Positions 1-7,908 of a DNA stretch of 24,793 nucleotides are shown here, piece after piece (the stretch's first letter is position 1; the number at the start of each line of letters is the position of its first letter). Origin of the DNA: QHCE01 sp038260095 (GTDB lineage: Bacteria; Actinomycetota; Actinomycetes; Mycobacteriales; QHCE01); the NCBI GenBank assembly GCA_038260095.1, contig JBBSOC010000026.1, forward strand, positions 1-24,793. The letters run 5' to 3'. Under the pieces are notes generated by a model that saw nothing but the letters and a program-made list of their open reading frames with translations, was not told the origin of the DNA and did not search any database. Both the position numbers and the translations under genes were made by a program.

Positions 1-321
1 GGCACCGAGCGGCCTGGCACTGGCGAGTACCTGAACACCACAACGTCAGGGGTGTATCGCTGCCGAGCTTGCAACGCCGATCTGTTCCGATCCGACGCCA
101 AATTCGACTCGCACTGTGGCTGGCCATCGTTCTATCAGCCGTCCGACCGCGACAACGTGATTTTGCGGGAGGACCGCGGCCTCGGCACGATCCGCACCGA
201 GGTGCTCTGCGGAACGTGTGGTTCCCACCTCGGACACGTTTTCGACGACGCCCCACAAACCCCGACCGGGGACCGGTACTGCATTAACTCCGTCAGCCTC
301 GTGCTGGACGGGCAGGACTGA
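1..321 (+). CDS. msrB: Peptide-methionine (R)-S-oxide reductase MsrB, 5'-truncated by the window edge
   Basis: Frame 1 is open from the first base and encodes the C-terminal 106 residues of a methionine-R-sulfoxide reductase, which repairs oxidised methionine in cytosolic proteins with thioredoxin as reductant. Visible family landmarks in order are GTERPGTGEY at the left edge, the first zinc pair in YRCRACNADLF, CGWPSF, the second zinc pair in CGTCGSHLGHVF, and the catalytic segment RYCINSVSL, whose Cys is the nucleophile. The N-terminal part lies outside the window. The gene ends at a TGA and is followed at once by a convergent toxin gene. Identification is firm because every motif of the SelR domain is present; the true start cannot be seen. 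Confidence 0.96.
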   Translation, partial: GTERPGTGEYLNTTTSGVYRCRACNADLFRSDAKFDSHCGWPSFYQPSDRDNVILREDRGLGTIRTEVLCGTCGSHLGHVFDDAPQTPTGDRYCINSVSLVLDGQD

Positions 322-351
322 GCGCCTGAGCTTCAGTATCAAGGACGGATT

Positions 352-771
352 TCAGTCATCGGTAGGCAACAGCCGAAAAGCGGAGTGGCGGGTGAGTGGC
401 TTCACAGCTCGATAATGCCCGTCCAGCGTCATGATCTGGTCAGTGTTGTAGTCGTGGGCCAGGATGATATTTACCGCGTCGGTAAGCCCTATTCTCAACT
501 GTGCGTACCCAGTTTCAAGATTCCGCGCGGCGGTGATGATGGCGCCCGTGACCACTCCAACCTCATACACACCCTCGGCCAAGTCGTCGTAGAAGGGCTG
601 TAATGCCCGACTACCGACCCGCTTCACCGCCAGATAGTCCAGCTCAGCGAGGACAAGCGGAGATATGACCAAGCCGGCATGCTGTGCAAGTGCCGCGGTA
701 CACATAGCGTGTTCTTCTTCCTCGGTGTTAATAGCGCTCAAAAGCGCAGAAGTGTCACAAATAATGCTCAC
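352..771 (-). CDS. VapC-family PIN-domain ribonuclease toxin
   Basis: This 139-residue protein has the PIN-domain layout: Asp6 in CDTSALL at the end of the first strand, Glu43 in LAELDYL, Asp98 in GLTDAVN and Asp117 in TLDGHY. These four acidic residues match the Mg2+-binding quartet of VapC toxins, which cut tRNA or rRNA when the antitoxin is lost. It starts at a GTG that overlaps the stop of the antitoxin gene by four bases (GTGA), so the two are translationally coupled. All catalytic residues are kept, so the toxin should be active. The RNA target cannot be read from sequence. Confidence 0.9.
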   Translation of the reverse strand: MSIICDTSALLSAINTEEEEHAMCTAALAQHAGLVISPLVLAELDYLAVKRVGSRALQPFYDDLAEGVYEVGVVTGAIITAARNLETGYAQLRIGLTDAVNIILAHDYNTDQIMTLDGHYRAVKPLTRHSAFRLLPTDD

Positions 772-1019
772 GTAGGACTTCCGCCGTGCATCCCGAAGCC
801 CTCAGCAAGGAGCTCGTCAATCTTGTGCACGAACGGTGGCGCAGTGATGAATCCAGTTTGAGGCTTACGTCGAGCTGGCGGCGGGTCATCCAACACGCGA
901 TCAACCGCTAACCGAATCAGCTCAGCCTCAGAGGTGCCAGAACGCCGAGCAGCCGCGGAAAGCCTCGCTTTCTGCCGAGGCCGAAGGTACACATTAGTGC
1001 GAATCATGGTGTCACTCAT
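768..1019 (-). CDS. Ribbon-helix-helix antitoxin, VapB type
   Basis: This 83-residue protein starts MSDTMIRTNVYLRPRQKARL, a typical ribbon-helix-helix strand and helix, followed by a second helix (GTSEAELIRLAVDRVL). The Pro/Arg-rich tail is of the kind that wraps round a PIN toxin. A longer frame goes up to 1091, but the extra residues look non-coding. The ATG at 1019 (or the in-frame ATG at 1007) gives the family-like N-terminus. A TACTAT -10-like hexamer lies six bases upstream of 1019 and a perfect inverted repeat lies ten bases upstream, so the transcript is probably leaderless and autoregulated. It is the first gene of the operon, with the toxin overlapping its stop. Confidence 0.87.
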   Translation of the reverse strand: MSDTMIRTNVYLRPRQKARLSAAARRSGTSEAELIRLAVDRVLDDPPPARRKPQTGFITAPPFVHKIDELLAEGFGMHGGSPT

Positions 1020-1028
1020 GCAGCCATA

Positions 1029-1045
1029 GTACACCAGGTATGTAC
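1029..1045. promoter_or_regulatory. Putative operator/promoter of the first vapBC operon
   Basis: GTACA, seven bases, then TGTAC form a perfect 5-bp inverted repeat ten bases upstream of the antitoxin start. On the minus strand the inner arm runs into TACTAT, a plausible -10 hexamer, with the ATG six bases further on. This is the expected place for an autoregulatory ribbon-helix-helix operator. The symmetry is seen directly; binding is inferred. Confidence 0.55.
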
Positions 1046-1153
1046 CGGCGGAAGCTAGTGTCGCCGTCATTGGCGAGGGTCTGGCGCTCAAGCAGTGGGC
1101 AACAACGATGATGATAAAACTTAAAGAGCAACCTCAGCAGCAAGAAGGATTGA

Positions 1154-1506
1154 GATGGCTACCGCTTAGAAGCAGTCATCGCGTCTGAGCCGCTGCTGGG
1201 TCAAGTGGCGCGGGAAGTTCAAGGAAGCAGAATAGTGCCAATCGGCTACAACCTGGCATTGCTACCCATGACGGATGAATTTTTCGATTCGATTACCTCC
1301 GGCAATTCGGGCAGTATGCGCAGGTATGGGACGGCGGCATTGTCGCTCTAGGTCCGCTACATCTTGCCGAGAATGAGGCGTTCCCAGCCGCGGGCAACCC
1401 AATCTCACAAGCGCTGCGCAGCCTCGGCGTGACCAAGGGCAAGCACCGCGACGAGTTCGAAGCGATCCAACTCGGCCGATACCGAGACACCTCGGAGTGG
1501 ATCTGA
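1154..1506 (+). pseudogene. Frameshifted remnant of a hypothetical gene
   Basis: Two overlapping open frames read as one protein broken by a frameshift. Frame 2 from 1154 gives DGYRLEAVIASEPLLGQ and continues through PIGYNLALLPMTDEFFDSI. It then loses coherence and meets TAG at 1349. Frame 1, open from 1279, gives QYAQVWDGGIVALGPLHLAE and runs to LGRYRDTSEWI and a TGA at 1504. Codon use in both halves looks coding, and the switch must lie between 1279 and 1349, possibly with an internal deletion. There is no good start codon before 1154, since a TGA at 1151 precedes it. The remnant ends 16 bases before the next gene, so the two were probably an operon. I do not recognise the family. Confidence 0.55.
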
Positions 1507-1522
1507 GAAGCTACTTAGCGTG

Positions 1523-2629
1523 ATGAACAAAGCTCGAAAAGAACTAGAACGGGCGCGACTAGACGGATCCGCCCACCAAGAGCTGCGCTATGTGGCGGCC
1601 ACTAGCGCGGACGGCTATACCTTCGATCAGAACATGGTGCGGCGGGCGAGCGTGTTGTGGGCGTTGCAGTATGACCGCAGACCGGAGGACCTACCGCTCC
1701 TGCGATGGCTGGTCCAACAGGAGGCGATCTGTAGCCGGGAGGCGCCTTTCCAAGGGCTTACCGAGGAGAGCAAGCTTGCCGGCTTCCTGCTCGTTGAGCA
1801 CAGGCACGTCGAGGACGTATGGCTGCACTGGGAGCTTAAACGGGCCAACTTCGACACCTTCTGCGGCTACGACCTGGAGTATCTCCTCGCCTCCGGGGTG
1901 TCGAGCACGATCGAGTTCGTGCGCTCCAGCACCCACACCAACCGTGATGCCGTACTGGGGCACCTGCTGGACGGCAACGGTCAGCCAAAGATCACCGACG
2001 CCGACCTAGACCTAGACCTGTGGCTTACACATATGCGGTCGTGGTTCCCGACCGATCCCGGCGAGGAAGCTCCGATCACGTGGGTAGACCGTGCCCAGCT
2101 CGTCGGCGACCTCAACGCGGCACGCCGATACCTCGACCAGTGGGCAGACGGCCGAGAGCGCGACCCAGCTATGCTGAGCCAACTACGCTATCGGCTTGCC
2201 GTGCTCGGGGACTTCGCCGAGGCTGCAGGCGCCCAACGAGAGCTGCTCAGTTTTACGACTAACGCCTGGGACCGAGCGAGCGCCTGGTGCTCACTCGCCG
2301 AGCTGGAACGCCAGGCAGGCGATCATCAGGCGGCCTGGAACGGGCTCAGCGAGTGCGCGCAAAGCCTCTCTGACGTACCAGACTGGCAGGAGTACGGCCT
2401 GGGTCGGTCTTACGTAGAGGAACTCTTTCAGCTCTCCCTCGCCGCCGACGACGAGCTCGCCAAGACAGCGTTCGCCGCTGCCCACCGGGTGGCGTCGACG
2501 GTGCCGAGGTTGCCGTTCGTTGTACTTGAAGCCGCAGCCAAGGCGGCCGCGCGGATTGGTGACCAACGACAGACGGAGCATTACCGGGCGCTGCGAGACG
2601 CGGAGCGGCGTCGGATCGACACCGAGTAG
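1523..2629 (+). CDS. Hypothetical TPR-like helical protein
   Basis: This 368-residue soluble protein has no signal peptide or membrane segment. It is rich in Ala, Leu, Glu and Arg and has helix-pair spacing like tetratricopeptide repeats in the C-terminal half, for example LNAARRYLDQWADGRER, RLAVLGDFAEAAGAQRELL, WCSLAELERQAGDHQAAW and a final helix EHYRALRDAERRR. No catalytic motif was recognised. The ATG at 1523 is preferred, with a GTG directly before it at 1520; no strong Shine-Dalgarno is seen. The upstream frameshifted gene ends 16 bases before it, which suggests a former two-gene operon whose first gene is now broken. Function is unknown; a protein-interaction scaffold is a guess from the repeats. 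Confidence 0.75.
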   Translation: MNKARKELERARLDGSAHQELRYVAATSADGYTFDQNMVRRASVLWALQYDRRPEDLPLLRWLVQQEAICSREAPFQGLTEESKLAGFLLVEHRHVEDVWLHWELKRANFDTFCGYDLEYLLASGVSSTIEFVRSSTHTNRDAVLGHLLDGNGQPKITDADLDLDLWLTHMRSWFPTDPGEEAPITWVDRAQLVGDLNAARRYLDQWADGRERDPAMLSQLRYRLAVLGDFAEAAGAQRELLSFTTNAWDRASAWCSLAELERQAGDHQAAWNGLSECAQSLSDVPDWQEYGLGRSYVEELFQLSLAADDELAKTAFAAAHRVASTVPRLPFVVLEAAAKAAARIGDQRQTEHYRALRDAERRRIDTE

Positions 2630-2663
2630 CCCACCACAATGCATATAGGCTTAACGCTGTTAA

Positions 2664-3149
2664 CTGAAGCTCTCCCCGGAAAGCGAGAGAAGTGGTTGGA
2701 TGAGACACCAGTTTGGGGAGATCGGGCTATTGTACGCAACCGCCATAGGCGCACGGGTCGTGCTGCTCACTGGTGATGACGCGGCATGTGCGGAGATGTC
2801 GGATTGGGACCCGGCCGTGGCTACCGTGCCGGTCAAATATGCCTGTGATCGCTTCGCGGCCAAGCTGCGCCCCGTGGCCGAAGCGCGCGAGGCGATCGAG
2901 GCAGCCGCGCAGGCGGCGATCAGCCAGCTAGACACCAGCCCATCCCCACGCCACGCTCCCAATCCAGCCACCTTAGCGGTGCGCTGGCAGTCATCATCGG
3001 TGGCGGCTGCGCTCATCGGCATCCCTGGCGTCACCCTTCGCGACAGCAGAACCATTCAGGTAACCGGCGAGATACCAACTCTCTATCAGCTGCTGTACGT
3101 CTTCTTCCGATTCGCTGCCTCGCTCACCAACCAGCCGCCGTACTGCTAG
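2664..3149 (+). pseudogene. C-terminal remnant of an M55 family D-aminopeptidase (DppA-like)
   Basis: The open frame from 2664 (first ATG at 2700) encodes the distal part of a DppA-type zinc D-aminopeptidase. It shows FGEIGLLYATAIGARVVLLT followed by GDDAACAE, VPVKYACDRFAAKLRP, EAREAIEAAAQAAI, VRWQSSSVAAALIGIPGV and the tail TGEIPTLYQLLYVFFRFAAS. The N-terminal half, which carries the Asp, Glu and His zinc ligands in this family, is missing, and a TAA lies at 2661. The product cannot be an active peptidase. Intact relatives are about 270 residues; only about 150 to 160 remain. It lies beside other gene fragments, so this is a decay zone and not a short functional gene. Confidence 0.75.
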
Positions 3150-3196
3150 GCGCTCGAAGCTCAAAGCTGTCGAGGTGCCACCAGGTAAGGCCACCC

Positions 3197-3367
3197 GAGG
3201 TCAAGCTCGCTCCCAGCATCGAGGAGGCTGATATCGTGCACCTGAAATGGCTGCGAGACCGGCTAGGCGATGATCTCCTCGACGCGGCCGTGATAACAAC
3301 CGGTAAGCCTGCCTACCGCCGCCGCGATAGCATAGCGGTAATCCCAGCAGCTCTGATCGGGCCTTAG
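3197..3367 (+). pseudogene. C-terminal fragment of a DUF4143 ATPase
   Basis: A frame from about 3197 reads EVKLAPSIEEADIVHLKWLR, then DRLGDDLLDAAVITTG and a tail ending AVIPAALIGP before TAG at 3365. The pattern EVK, then a helix with HLxWLRDRLGD, a strand ending TTG, and IAVIPAAL is the end of the DUF4143 nuclease-like domain of AAA_14/DUF4143 ATPases. Nothing of the ATPase domain is found upstream, and the preceding 3150-3196 holds no coherent frame. The intact ATPase at 3883-5133 has a different C-terminus, so this fragment is from another member of the family and not a recent copy. Confidence 0.6.
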
Positions 3368-3401
3368 CTACTGAACCGATGTTACTAAGTCAGATCGAAC
3401 G

Positions 3402-3773
3402 TCACTCCGTCCGCTCCTTAATGTGTTCGTAGATCGACTCGTCCATCTCGTGTGCAGTTAAGTATTGACTACTGCTAAACACTGGCAGCGTACGGTCGAG
3501 CACGGGGCGGGTCGATGCATCGACCCGCAAGGCTACCCTGACCTGCTGATTCTGGAAAATCTCTAGCAACCAGTCGAAAACGGTCGGGCCCTCTCCTCGG
3601 GCAGCGAGTACGAGCTCCGTGCGGACGTGGTCTTTGTTGCTGGGATGACATAGGGCTAGGCGTTCCTTGAGCTGACGGATCGTCTCTCGGTATCCCAACG
3701 CTGCACGAGACTGATCACTGTGCGTCCAGATGAAGCTGAAATTGTTGTCGTCCGGTGTGCCAAAACCTCCAGC
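3402..3773 (-). pseudogene. Hypothetical reading frame without a normal start, interrupted by TAG
   Basis: The minus-strand frame ending at 3402 is open back to a TAG at 3774-3776. It contains no ATG or GTG upstream of the TTG at 3698, yet the 25 codons above that TTG look coding (FGTPDDNNFSFIWTHSDQSR then AALGYRETIRQLKERL). The coherent part continues into LVLAARGEGPTVFDWLLEIF and ends DESIYEHIKERTE. Across the TAG the same frame continues with a plausible WAKTPFVGANLTIRRGAGMG. The simplest reading is a gene broken by a nonsense mutation and 5' loss. A 98-residue protein starting at TTG 3698 remains possible. I do not recognise the family. Confidence 0.4.
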
Positions 3774-3882
3774 CTAGCCCATTCCCGCACCTCGTCTAAT
3801 AGTCAAGTTGGCGCCGACGAACGGCGTCTTTGCCCAAATACAGATGGAAGGCTAGTAAACAATTCCCAGAGGTCCCAGTCTA

Positions 3883-5133
3883 TTAGGGGCGCAACGCGCC
3901 GATGGGGATTACCGCTACTCCATCTTCACGTACGTAGCCGAAGCCGGTGCCTACGATCACACCCAGCACAGCCGGGGCGCCACACTTATCGGTGTCGATA
4001 CGGTCGGCGAACCTCAACAAGCCGGCGGCTGCATCGTTAATCTGTCCCGGCCCGAGCTTAACCTCGAAAGCGGCCCACTCTCCTCCGGCAGTCTCTACAA
4101 TCGCATCGACTTCCAACCCCGTATTGTCTCGGTATTGCAGAACTTGTGCATCACACGCTTGGGCGTAGACCCGCAAATCACGAATAACGAGCGACTCAAA
4201 AAGCAACCCGAACAGATTGAGGTCAGCCAGTAGCCGCTGAGGTGTCGCGTGCAACGCCGCCACAGCTAGCGACGGATCAATGAAGTGGCGCTTAGGTGCC
4301 GCACGCAGCACAGCTTTGGACCGCAGGTGCGGCCCCCACGCTGGCTGGTCCTCGACAATCATGAGGCGCTCCAGAGCGACGAGATACCCACGTACAACGT
4401 CGTCGTCCAAAGGGCCTTCCGGTCCGCCCGCGTCGCGTGCGAGGGTGGTTGCGGCTGCGTGAGTTGTCACGTTGCGCGCCAGCGAGCGGAGCAGACGCGC
4501 AACTTTCGCGGGGTCCCGGCGCGCGGCGTCAAGCCGGCCAAGGTCCACCCTGCAAACGTCATCTAAATAGGAACGCATAATACTCTGCGACTGCTTTACT
4601 GTGCGACCCAGCAGGCCAGGCCATCCACCGGTAGCAATACGATCAGCCAGCTCCACCACGGTCATTCCCGATTCAAGTGCTCGCGTCGCCTGGCCAGCAA
4701 GCACACCCGACAACGACACCGCGCCGCTACTGTGACCGGTCTCAAACAGCGACATGGGACGCATCTGCAGTCGGGTGATCCGTCCCGCGCCCGTGTGTCG
4801 AGTGATGTCATCGGCCGGTACTGCTGACCCGGCAAGAATGAATTGACCAGGTCGCGCCCGGTCGTCCACGGCGCGGCGTACGTGGTTCCAGATTGCGGGC
4901 TCAAGCTGCCATTCATCGATCAGGCGAGGTACCGGACCCTCCAGAACTAATGAAGGGTCAACGGAAACCGCCTGCCGTGCATTATCGTCAACGTCGAGCA
5001 GTACGGAACTGGCCGCGAGATGGTGGCCGGTTGCGGTCTTGCCGCATGCCCTCGGCCCTTCAATGACGACCGCGCCCGCCGCGCTCAACCGAGCGAGCAA
5101 TTCGGAGTCTACGACCCGCTCTCGGTAGGCCAT
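3883..5133 (-). CDS. AAA_14 / DUF4143 family ATP-binding protein
   Basis: This 416-residue P-loop ATPase has Walker A GPRACGKT at residues 26-33, then VLLDVDD, and Walker B RLIDEWQ at about 70-75. The sensor-like FILAGSAVP follows, and then the arginine-rich GRITRLQMRPMSLFE typical of AAA_14 proteins. The C-terminal half is DUF4143, with DPSLAVAALHA, GLLFESLVIRDLRVYA, and the nuclease-like strand pair TGLEVDAIV and WAAFEVKLG. The family is common in host-associated actinobacteria and its role is unresolved. ATG 5133 is chosen because GGAAGG lies just upstream; the TTG at 5148 would overlap that site. The gene stands alone on the minus strand, with its promoter region facing a triple 23-bp repeat. 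Confidence 0.88.
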   Translation of the reverse strand: MAYRERVVDSELLARLSAAGAVVIEGPRACGKTATGHHLAASSVLLDVDDNARQAVSVDPSLVLEGPVPRLIDEWQLEPAIWNHVRRAVDDRARPGQFILAGSAVPADDITRHTGAGRITRLQMRPMSLFETGHSSGAVSLSGVLAGQATRALESGMTVVELADRIATGGWPGLLGRTVKQSQSIMRSYLDDVCRVDLGRLDAARRDPAKVARLLRSLARNVTTHAAATTLARDAGGPEGPLDDDVVRGYLVALERLMIVEDQPAWGPHLRSKAVLRAAPKRHFIDPSLAVAALHATPQRLLADLNLFGLLFESLVIRDLRVYAQACDAQVLQYRDNTGLEVDAIVETAGGEWAAFEVKLGPGQINDAAAGLLRFADRIDTDKCGAPAVLGVIVGTGFGYVREDGVAVIPIGALRP

Positions 5134-5189
5134 CTTCCCACCTTCCAACGAGACTTACTTGGGCGTCGAGCCTCAATTCAATCCAGCTC

Positions 5190-5258
5190 AACCCGGAGAT
5201 TGTAACGCTAGCAACCCGGAGATTGTAACGCTAGCAACCCGGAGATTGTAACGCTAGC
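5190..5258. repeat. Three perfect tandem copies of a 23-bp unit
   Basis: The unit begins AACCCGGAGATTGTAACG and ends CTAGC. Copies lie at 5190-5212, 5213-5235 and 5236-5258 with no mismatch, followed by a two-base start of a fourth. Each unit contains the palindrome GCTAGC and, on the minus strand, TACAAT, which resembles a -10 hexamer. The array sits in the spacer between the divergent ATPase and S58 peptidase genes, 57 bases above the ATPase ATG, so it may be a repeated operator or a slipped-strand expansion. There are no spacers, so it is not a CRISPR array. Confidence 0.9.
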
Positions 5259-5393
5259 AACGCCCACTGTTCGCGCTCCAAGTAGCGAAACCGGAGGCTA
5301 TTGGGGTCAAAAGCCTGTACTTGCCTAGCTCATTTCATTGCAGAACTAGTAACCTGCCGACGAGCGTTAAGTCGCCGAAAGGATAAACGCCAG

Positions 5394-6317
5394 ATGCTAA
5401 CCGATGTCGGGGCTATTCGTGTGGGGCACTGCTCCGACAAACTCAACCAAACGGGTTGCACCGTGGTGATCTTCGATACCCCGACGGTTGCTGGTGTAGA
5501 CGTTCGGGGCGCCAATCCCTCGACTAAAGATACTGACCTCCTACGGCCAACCTCTGCTATGCCCGAGATCCATGCCATATTGCTCACCGGTGGTAGTTGC
5601 TATGGGCTCGAGGCGGCAATGGGCGTCACCCGCTACCTTGAGGGAATCGGCCGCGGCTACGACGTCGGCGTAGCCAAGATCCCGATTGTCCCCGCCGCCG
5701 TCATCTACGACCTGTCAGTAGGTAGCGCACAGGTCCGCCCCGACATAGCTATGGGCATCAAAGCCTGTGAGGGCGCCCATAGCGGAGTCTTCGAACGAGG
5801 CAGCGTTGGAGTGGGCACGGGCGCTACCGTCGGCAAGCTGTACGGCGTCAAATCAGCTTCTAAAGGCGGGATCGGTACCGCGCTAGTCACTCTCCGGCAA
5901 AATGTCAGCGTAGGTGCCTTAGTCGTTGTCAATGCGTTCGGCGACGTCCTGGACCCTAAGACCGGCAACATTGTCGCAGGCACCAAAGATGCGGATGGAA
6001 ACTTCGTTAATACGTACGAACGCCAAAAGGAAGGGACTACCGCTGACTCCCCCTTCAAGTTTATGAACACGACGCTCGGGGTGGTGAGCTGCAACTGTCG
6101 TCTGACAAAAGAGGAAGCAAACCGAGTAGCCACGCTCGCCCAGAACGGGATTGCACGAGCGATTTCGCCCTCCCACACGAGTTCTGACGGTGACGCCATT
6201 TTTGCCACTGGTCGCCTCGATACCGACCTTCGCTGCCCTGTCGATCTGCTCGGCAACGCTGCCGCGGAAGCAGTCCAGCTTGCGATAATTGACGCAGTGC
6301 GCTTATCCGGGCGATGA
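5394..6317 (+). CDS. P1 / S58 family peptidase (DmpA/NylC-like N-terminal nucleophile hydrolase)
   Basis: This 307-residue protein matches the P1 family, whose members (D-aminopeptidase DmpA, beta-peptidyl aminopeptidases, 6-aminohexanoate oligomer hydrolase NylC) cut themselves into two chains and use the new N-terminal Ser or Thr as nucleophile. Visible features are DVGAIRVGHCSD at the start, ILLTGGSCYGLEAAMGV at about 62-78, VGVGTGATVGK at 138-148, KGGIGTALV at 157-165, and Asn225-Thr226 in FMNTTLGVV, which fits the Asn-Thr cleavage site of NylC-like members. ATG 5394 is chosen because AAAGGAT lies nine bases upstream and the protein then starts as the family does; the ATG at 5301 adds unrelated residues. 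No signal peptide is seen, so it is probably cytosolic. Its end overlaps the convergent MarR gene by 15 bp. The substrate is unknown. Confidence 0.88.
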   Translation: MLTDVGAIRVGHCSDKLNQTGCTVVIFDTPTVAGVDVRGANPSTKDTDLLRPTSAMPEIHAILLTGGSCYGLEAAMGVTRYLEGIGRGYDVGVAKIPIVPAAVIYDLSVGSAQVRPDIAMGIKACEGAHSGVFERGSVGVGTGATVGKLYGVKSASKGGIGTALVTLRQNVSVGALVVVNAFGDVLDPKTGNIVAGTKDADGNFVNTYERQKEGTTADSPFKFMNTTLGVVSCNCRLTKEEANRVATLAQNGIARAISPSHTSSDGDAIFATGRLDTDLRCPVDLLGNAAAEAVQLAIIDAVRLSGR

Positions 6318-6800
6318 ACTGCTCGACGTGGCTGTACTAACGCCACTAACAATCGGCTCGGCAAAGATCGTGGCTGCGTCGGCAGCCGCGATGCATCGGG
6401 TCAATAAGCGACGCAGCTGCTCTCCTTCGGCTGGGTCAAGCGTATGGGTAAATGCGTCCTCGAGTGCCAACACTCGCTTGTCCGCGCGGCTGAGCACAGC
6501 TTGGCCCACATGAGTAACAGAAATTTCCAGCACCGCCCCGTGCCGTGGATGCTGAGCGCGCGCAACCAAACCACGATCAATGAGACGCGCTAGCACGCTG
6601 CTCATGGTCTGAGCCGTAACAGAGCAGCGACGAGCAAGCTCTGAAGAAGTGATCCCGGGCGAGTGACTGAGTACAAGCAGAACGTTGTATTGGGCAGTCG
6701 TTACACCCTCGGTGCGTACTGCTCTTTCTTTGGCAGCCTGACTTGCCTGCTCTGCCCGCTTAATGAACGACAGCAGCCGATTCTCGTATTCAATGACCAT
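6303..6800 (-). CDS. MarR family transcriptional regulator
   Basis: This 165-residue winged-helix protein has an N-terminal dimerisation helix (ENRLLSFIKRAEQASQAA), then TTAQYNVLLVLSHSPGITSS, the recognition region ELARRCSVTAQTMSSVLARL, and the wing IDRGLVARAQHPRHGAVLEI followed by TVHVGQ-like and helical segments. A Ser-rich tail closes it. It is divergent from the secreted protein gene at 6906, and its start at 6800 leaves a 105-bp spacer with repeat motifs, so it probably controls its own gene and the 6906-8691 pair. Its 3' end overlaps the S58 peptidase gene. The ligand is unknown. Confidence 0.9.
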   Translation of the reverse strand: MVIEYENRLLSFIKRAEQASQAAKERAVRTEGVTTAQYNVLLVLSHSPGITSSELARRCSVTAQTMSSVLARLIDRGLVARAQHPRHGAVLEISVTHVGQAVLSRADKRVLALEDAFTHTLDPAEGEQLRRLLTRCIAAADAATIFAEPIVSGVSTATSSSSSPG

Positions 6801-6829
6801 GGCAGTGCAAGCTTACCCGAGACTCTAAC

Positions 6830-6866
6830 CATATCGATGCCTGAAGCAACTTCGATGTCTGATATG
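6830..6866. promoter_or_regulatory. Candidate MarR operator region
   Basis: Within the divergent spacer, CATATC (6830-6835) and GATATG (6861-6866) form an inverted repeat. Between and across them TCGATGCCTGA (6834) and TCGATGTCTGA (6852) are direct repeats 18 bp apart with one mismatch. This is a plausible site for the neighbouring MarR protein, but the arms are short and widely spaced, so confidence is low. Confidence 0.3.
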
Positions 6867-6905
6867 CTTATCTCAACTGCCCCGTTACAGAAAGCAGCTA
6901 CCCCT

Positions 6906-7874
6906 ATGTCTGCTCGACTAACTTACTCCCGCCAAGTTGTATTGGTGAGCGCTCTGCTGACCGCCATAGCCCTACTGTTCGGACTATCGGCTCCGGCCGC
7001 AGCCGACGGTACTGGTTACACATTCATCGGAAAGCAGGTGTACCCGGAAAGCCTTGCGACAGATCGGCACTACGTCTACGCCACCAGCTTGGCCGATGGC
7101 ACGGTGTACCGGGGGAAACTTTCAGGTTCCACGCTGTCTCCGTTTCTGCCTGGGGGCGCCAACGGCCGCACCACCGCGACCGGGATCAAAAGCACCGGTA
7201 CTCGCTTGCTCGTCGCTGGGGCTGCAACCGGGCGGCTGTATGTATATGACGCTCGCAGCGGCGCCCGAGTCGCGACATACACGGTGCCCAACGCAGGCCA
7301 GCCCACCTACCTCAACGACGAGATTGTCACCGCCAATGGTGACGTGTACGTCACCGATTCACTCCGGCCGGTGATATACCGCATTCCGGCGGCCGAGGTT
7401 AATGCTCCCGCCACCGGCGCAGAACGCACTCTGCGGACGGCGATCACCCTGCCTACCGAGAGCTACACGGCGGGCTACAACGCCAATGGCATCGTGGCGA
7501 GCCCCGACGGACAAACCCTGCTTGTGGTCTACTACACCAGCGGCGCGCTCTACCGAGTCGACGTACAAACAGGTACGACCACACAGGTGAAGCTGGATCG
7601 TCCACTTCTCAACGGCGATGGTTTGCTGCTGCTGGGCCACACGCTCTACGCCGCGCGCAACTTCGACAACCTGATCGTTACTCTGCGCATATCATCCGAC
7701 CTCACTACTGCAACGACACTCGCTGAGCGCACCTACAGCGGCGCCGACGTGCCGACCTCGCTCGCATTCAGCCACGGCCGTCTTCTGATACTCAACTCCC
7801 AGTTCGACACCTTCATTAAACACGCGCCACAGACCAGCCAGACATTCACTATTAGCTCTGTGCCGCTGTATTAA
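6906..7874 (+). CDS. Secreted SMP-30/beta-propeller-like protein
   Basis: The 322-residue product begins with a classical signal peptide: basic MSARLTYSR, then the hydrophobic VVLVSALLTAIALLF, and an Ala-rich cleavage region ending SAPAAADG near residue 33. The mature part is made of repeated blade-like strands such as YVYATSLADGTVYRGKL, RLLVAGAATGRLYVYDA, GDVYVTDSLRPVIYRI, QTLLVVYYTSGALYRVDV, HTLYAARNFDNLIVTLRI and GRLLILNSQFD. This pattern fits a six-bladed SMP-30/gluconolactonase or lactonase-like propeller exported by Sec. The frame is open far upstream, but ATG 6906 gives the correct signal peptide. It precedes the methyltransferase by 34 bases in a likely two-gene operon. The substrate is unknown. 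Confidence 0.75.
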   Translation: MSARLTYSRQVVLVSALLTAIALLFGLSAPAAADGTGYTFIGKQVYPESLATDRHYVYATSLADGTVYRGKLSGSTLSPFLPGGANGRTTATGIKSTGTRLLVAGAATGRLYVYDARSGARVATYTVPNAGQPTYLNDEIVTANGDVYVTDSLRPVIYRIPAAEVNAPATGAERTLRTAITLPTESYTAGYNANGIVASPDGQTLLVVYYTSGALYRVDVQTGTTTQVKLDRPLLNGDGLLLLGHTLYAARNFDNLIVTLRISSDLTTATTLAERTYSGADVPTSLAFSHGRLLILNSQFDTFIKHAPQTSQTFTISSVPLY

Positions 7875-7908
7875 TCGACACGCCACAAACTCTGGAGGCC
7901 CACAAACG

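Noticed and set aside
5190..5258. CRISPR array
   Set aside because: The repeats are directly adjacent with no spacers, and no cas genes are present.
5301..5393. Longer start for the S58 peptidase
   Set aside because: The added residues are unlike the family, and a good ribosome site stands before ATG 5394.
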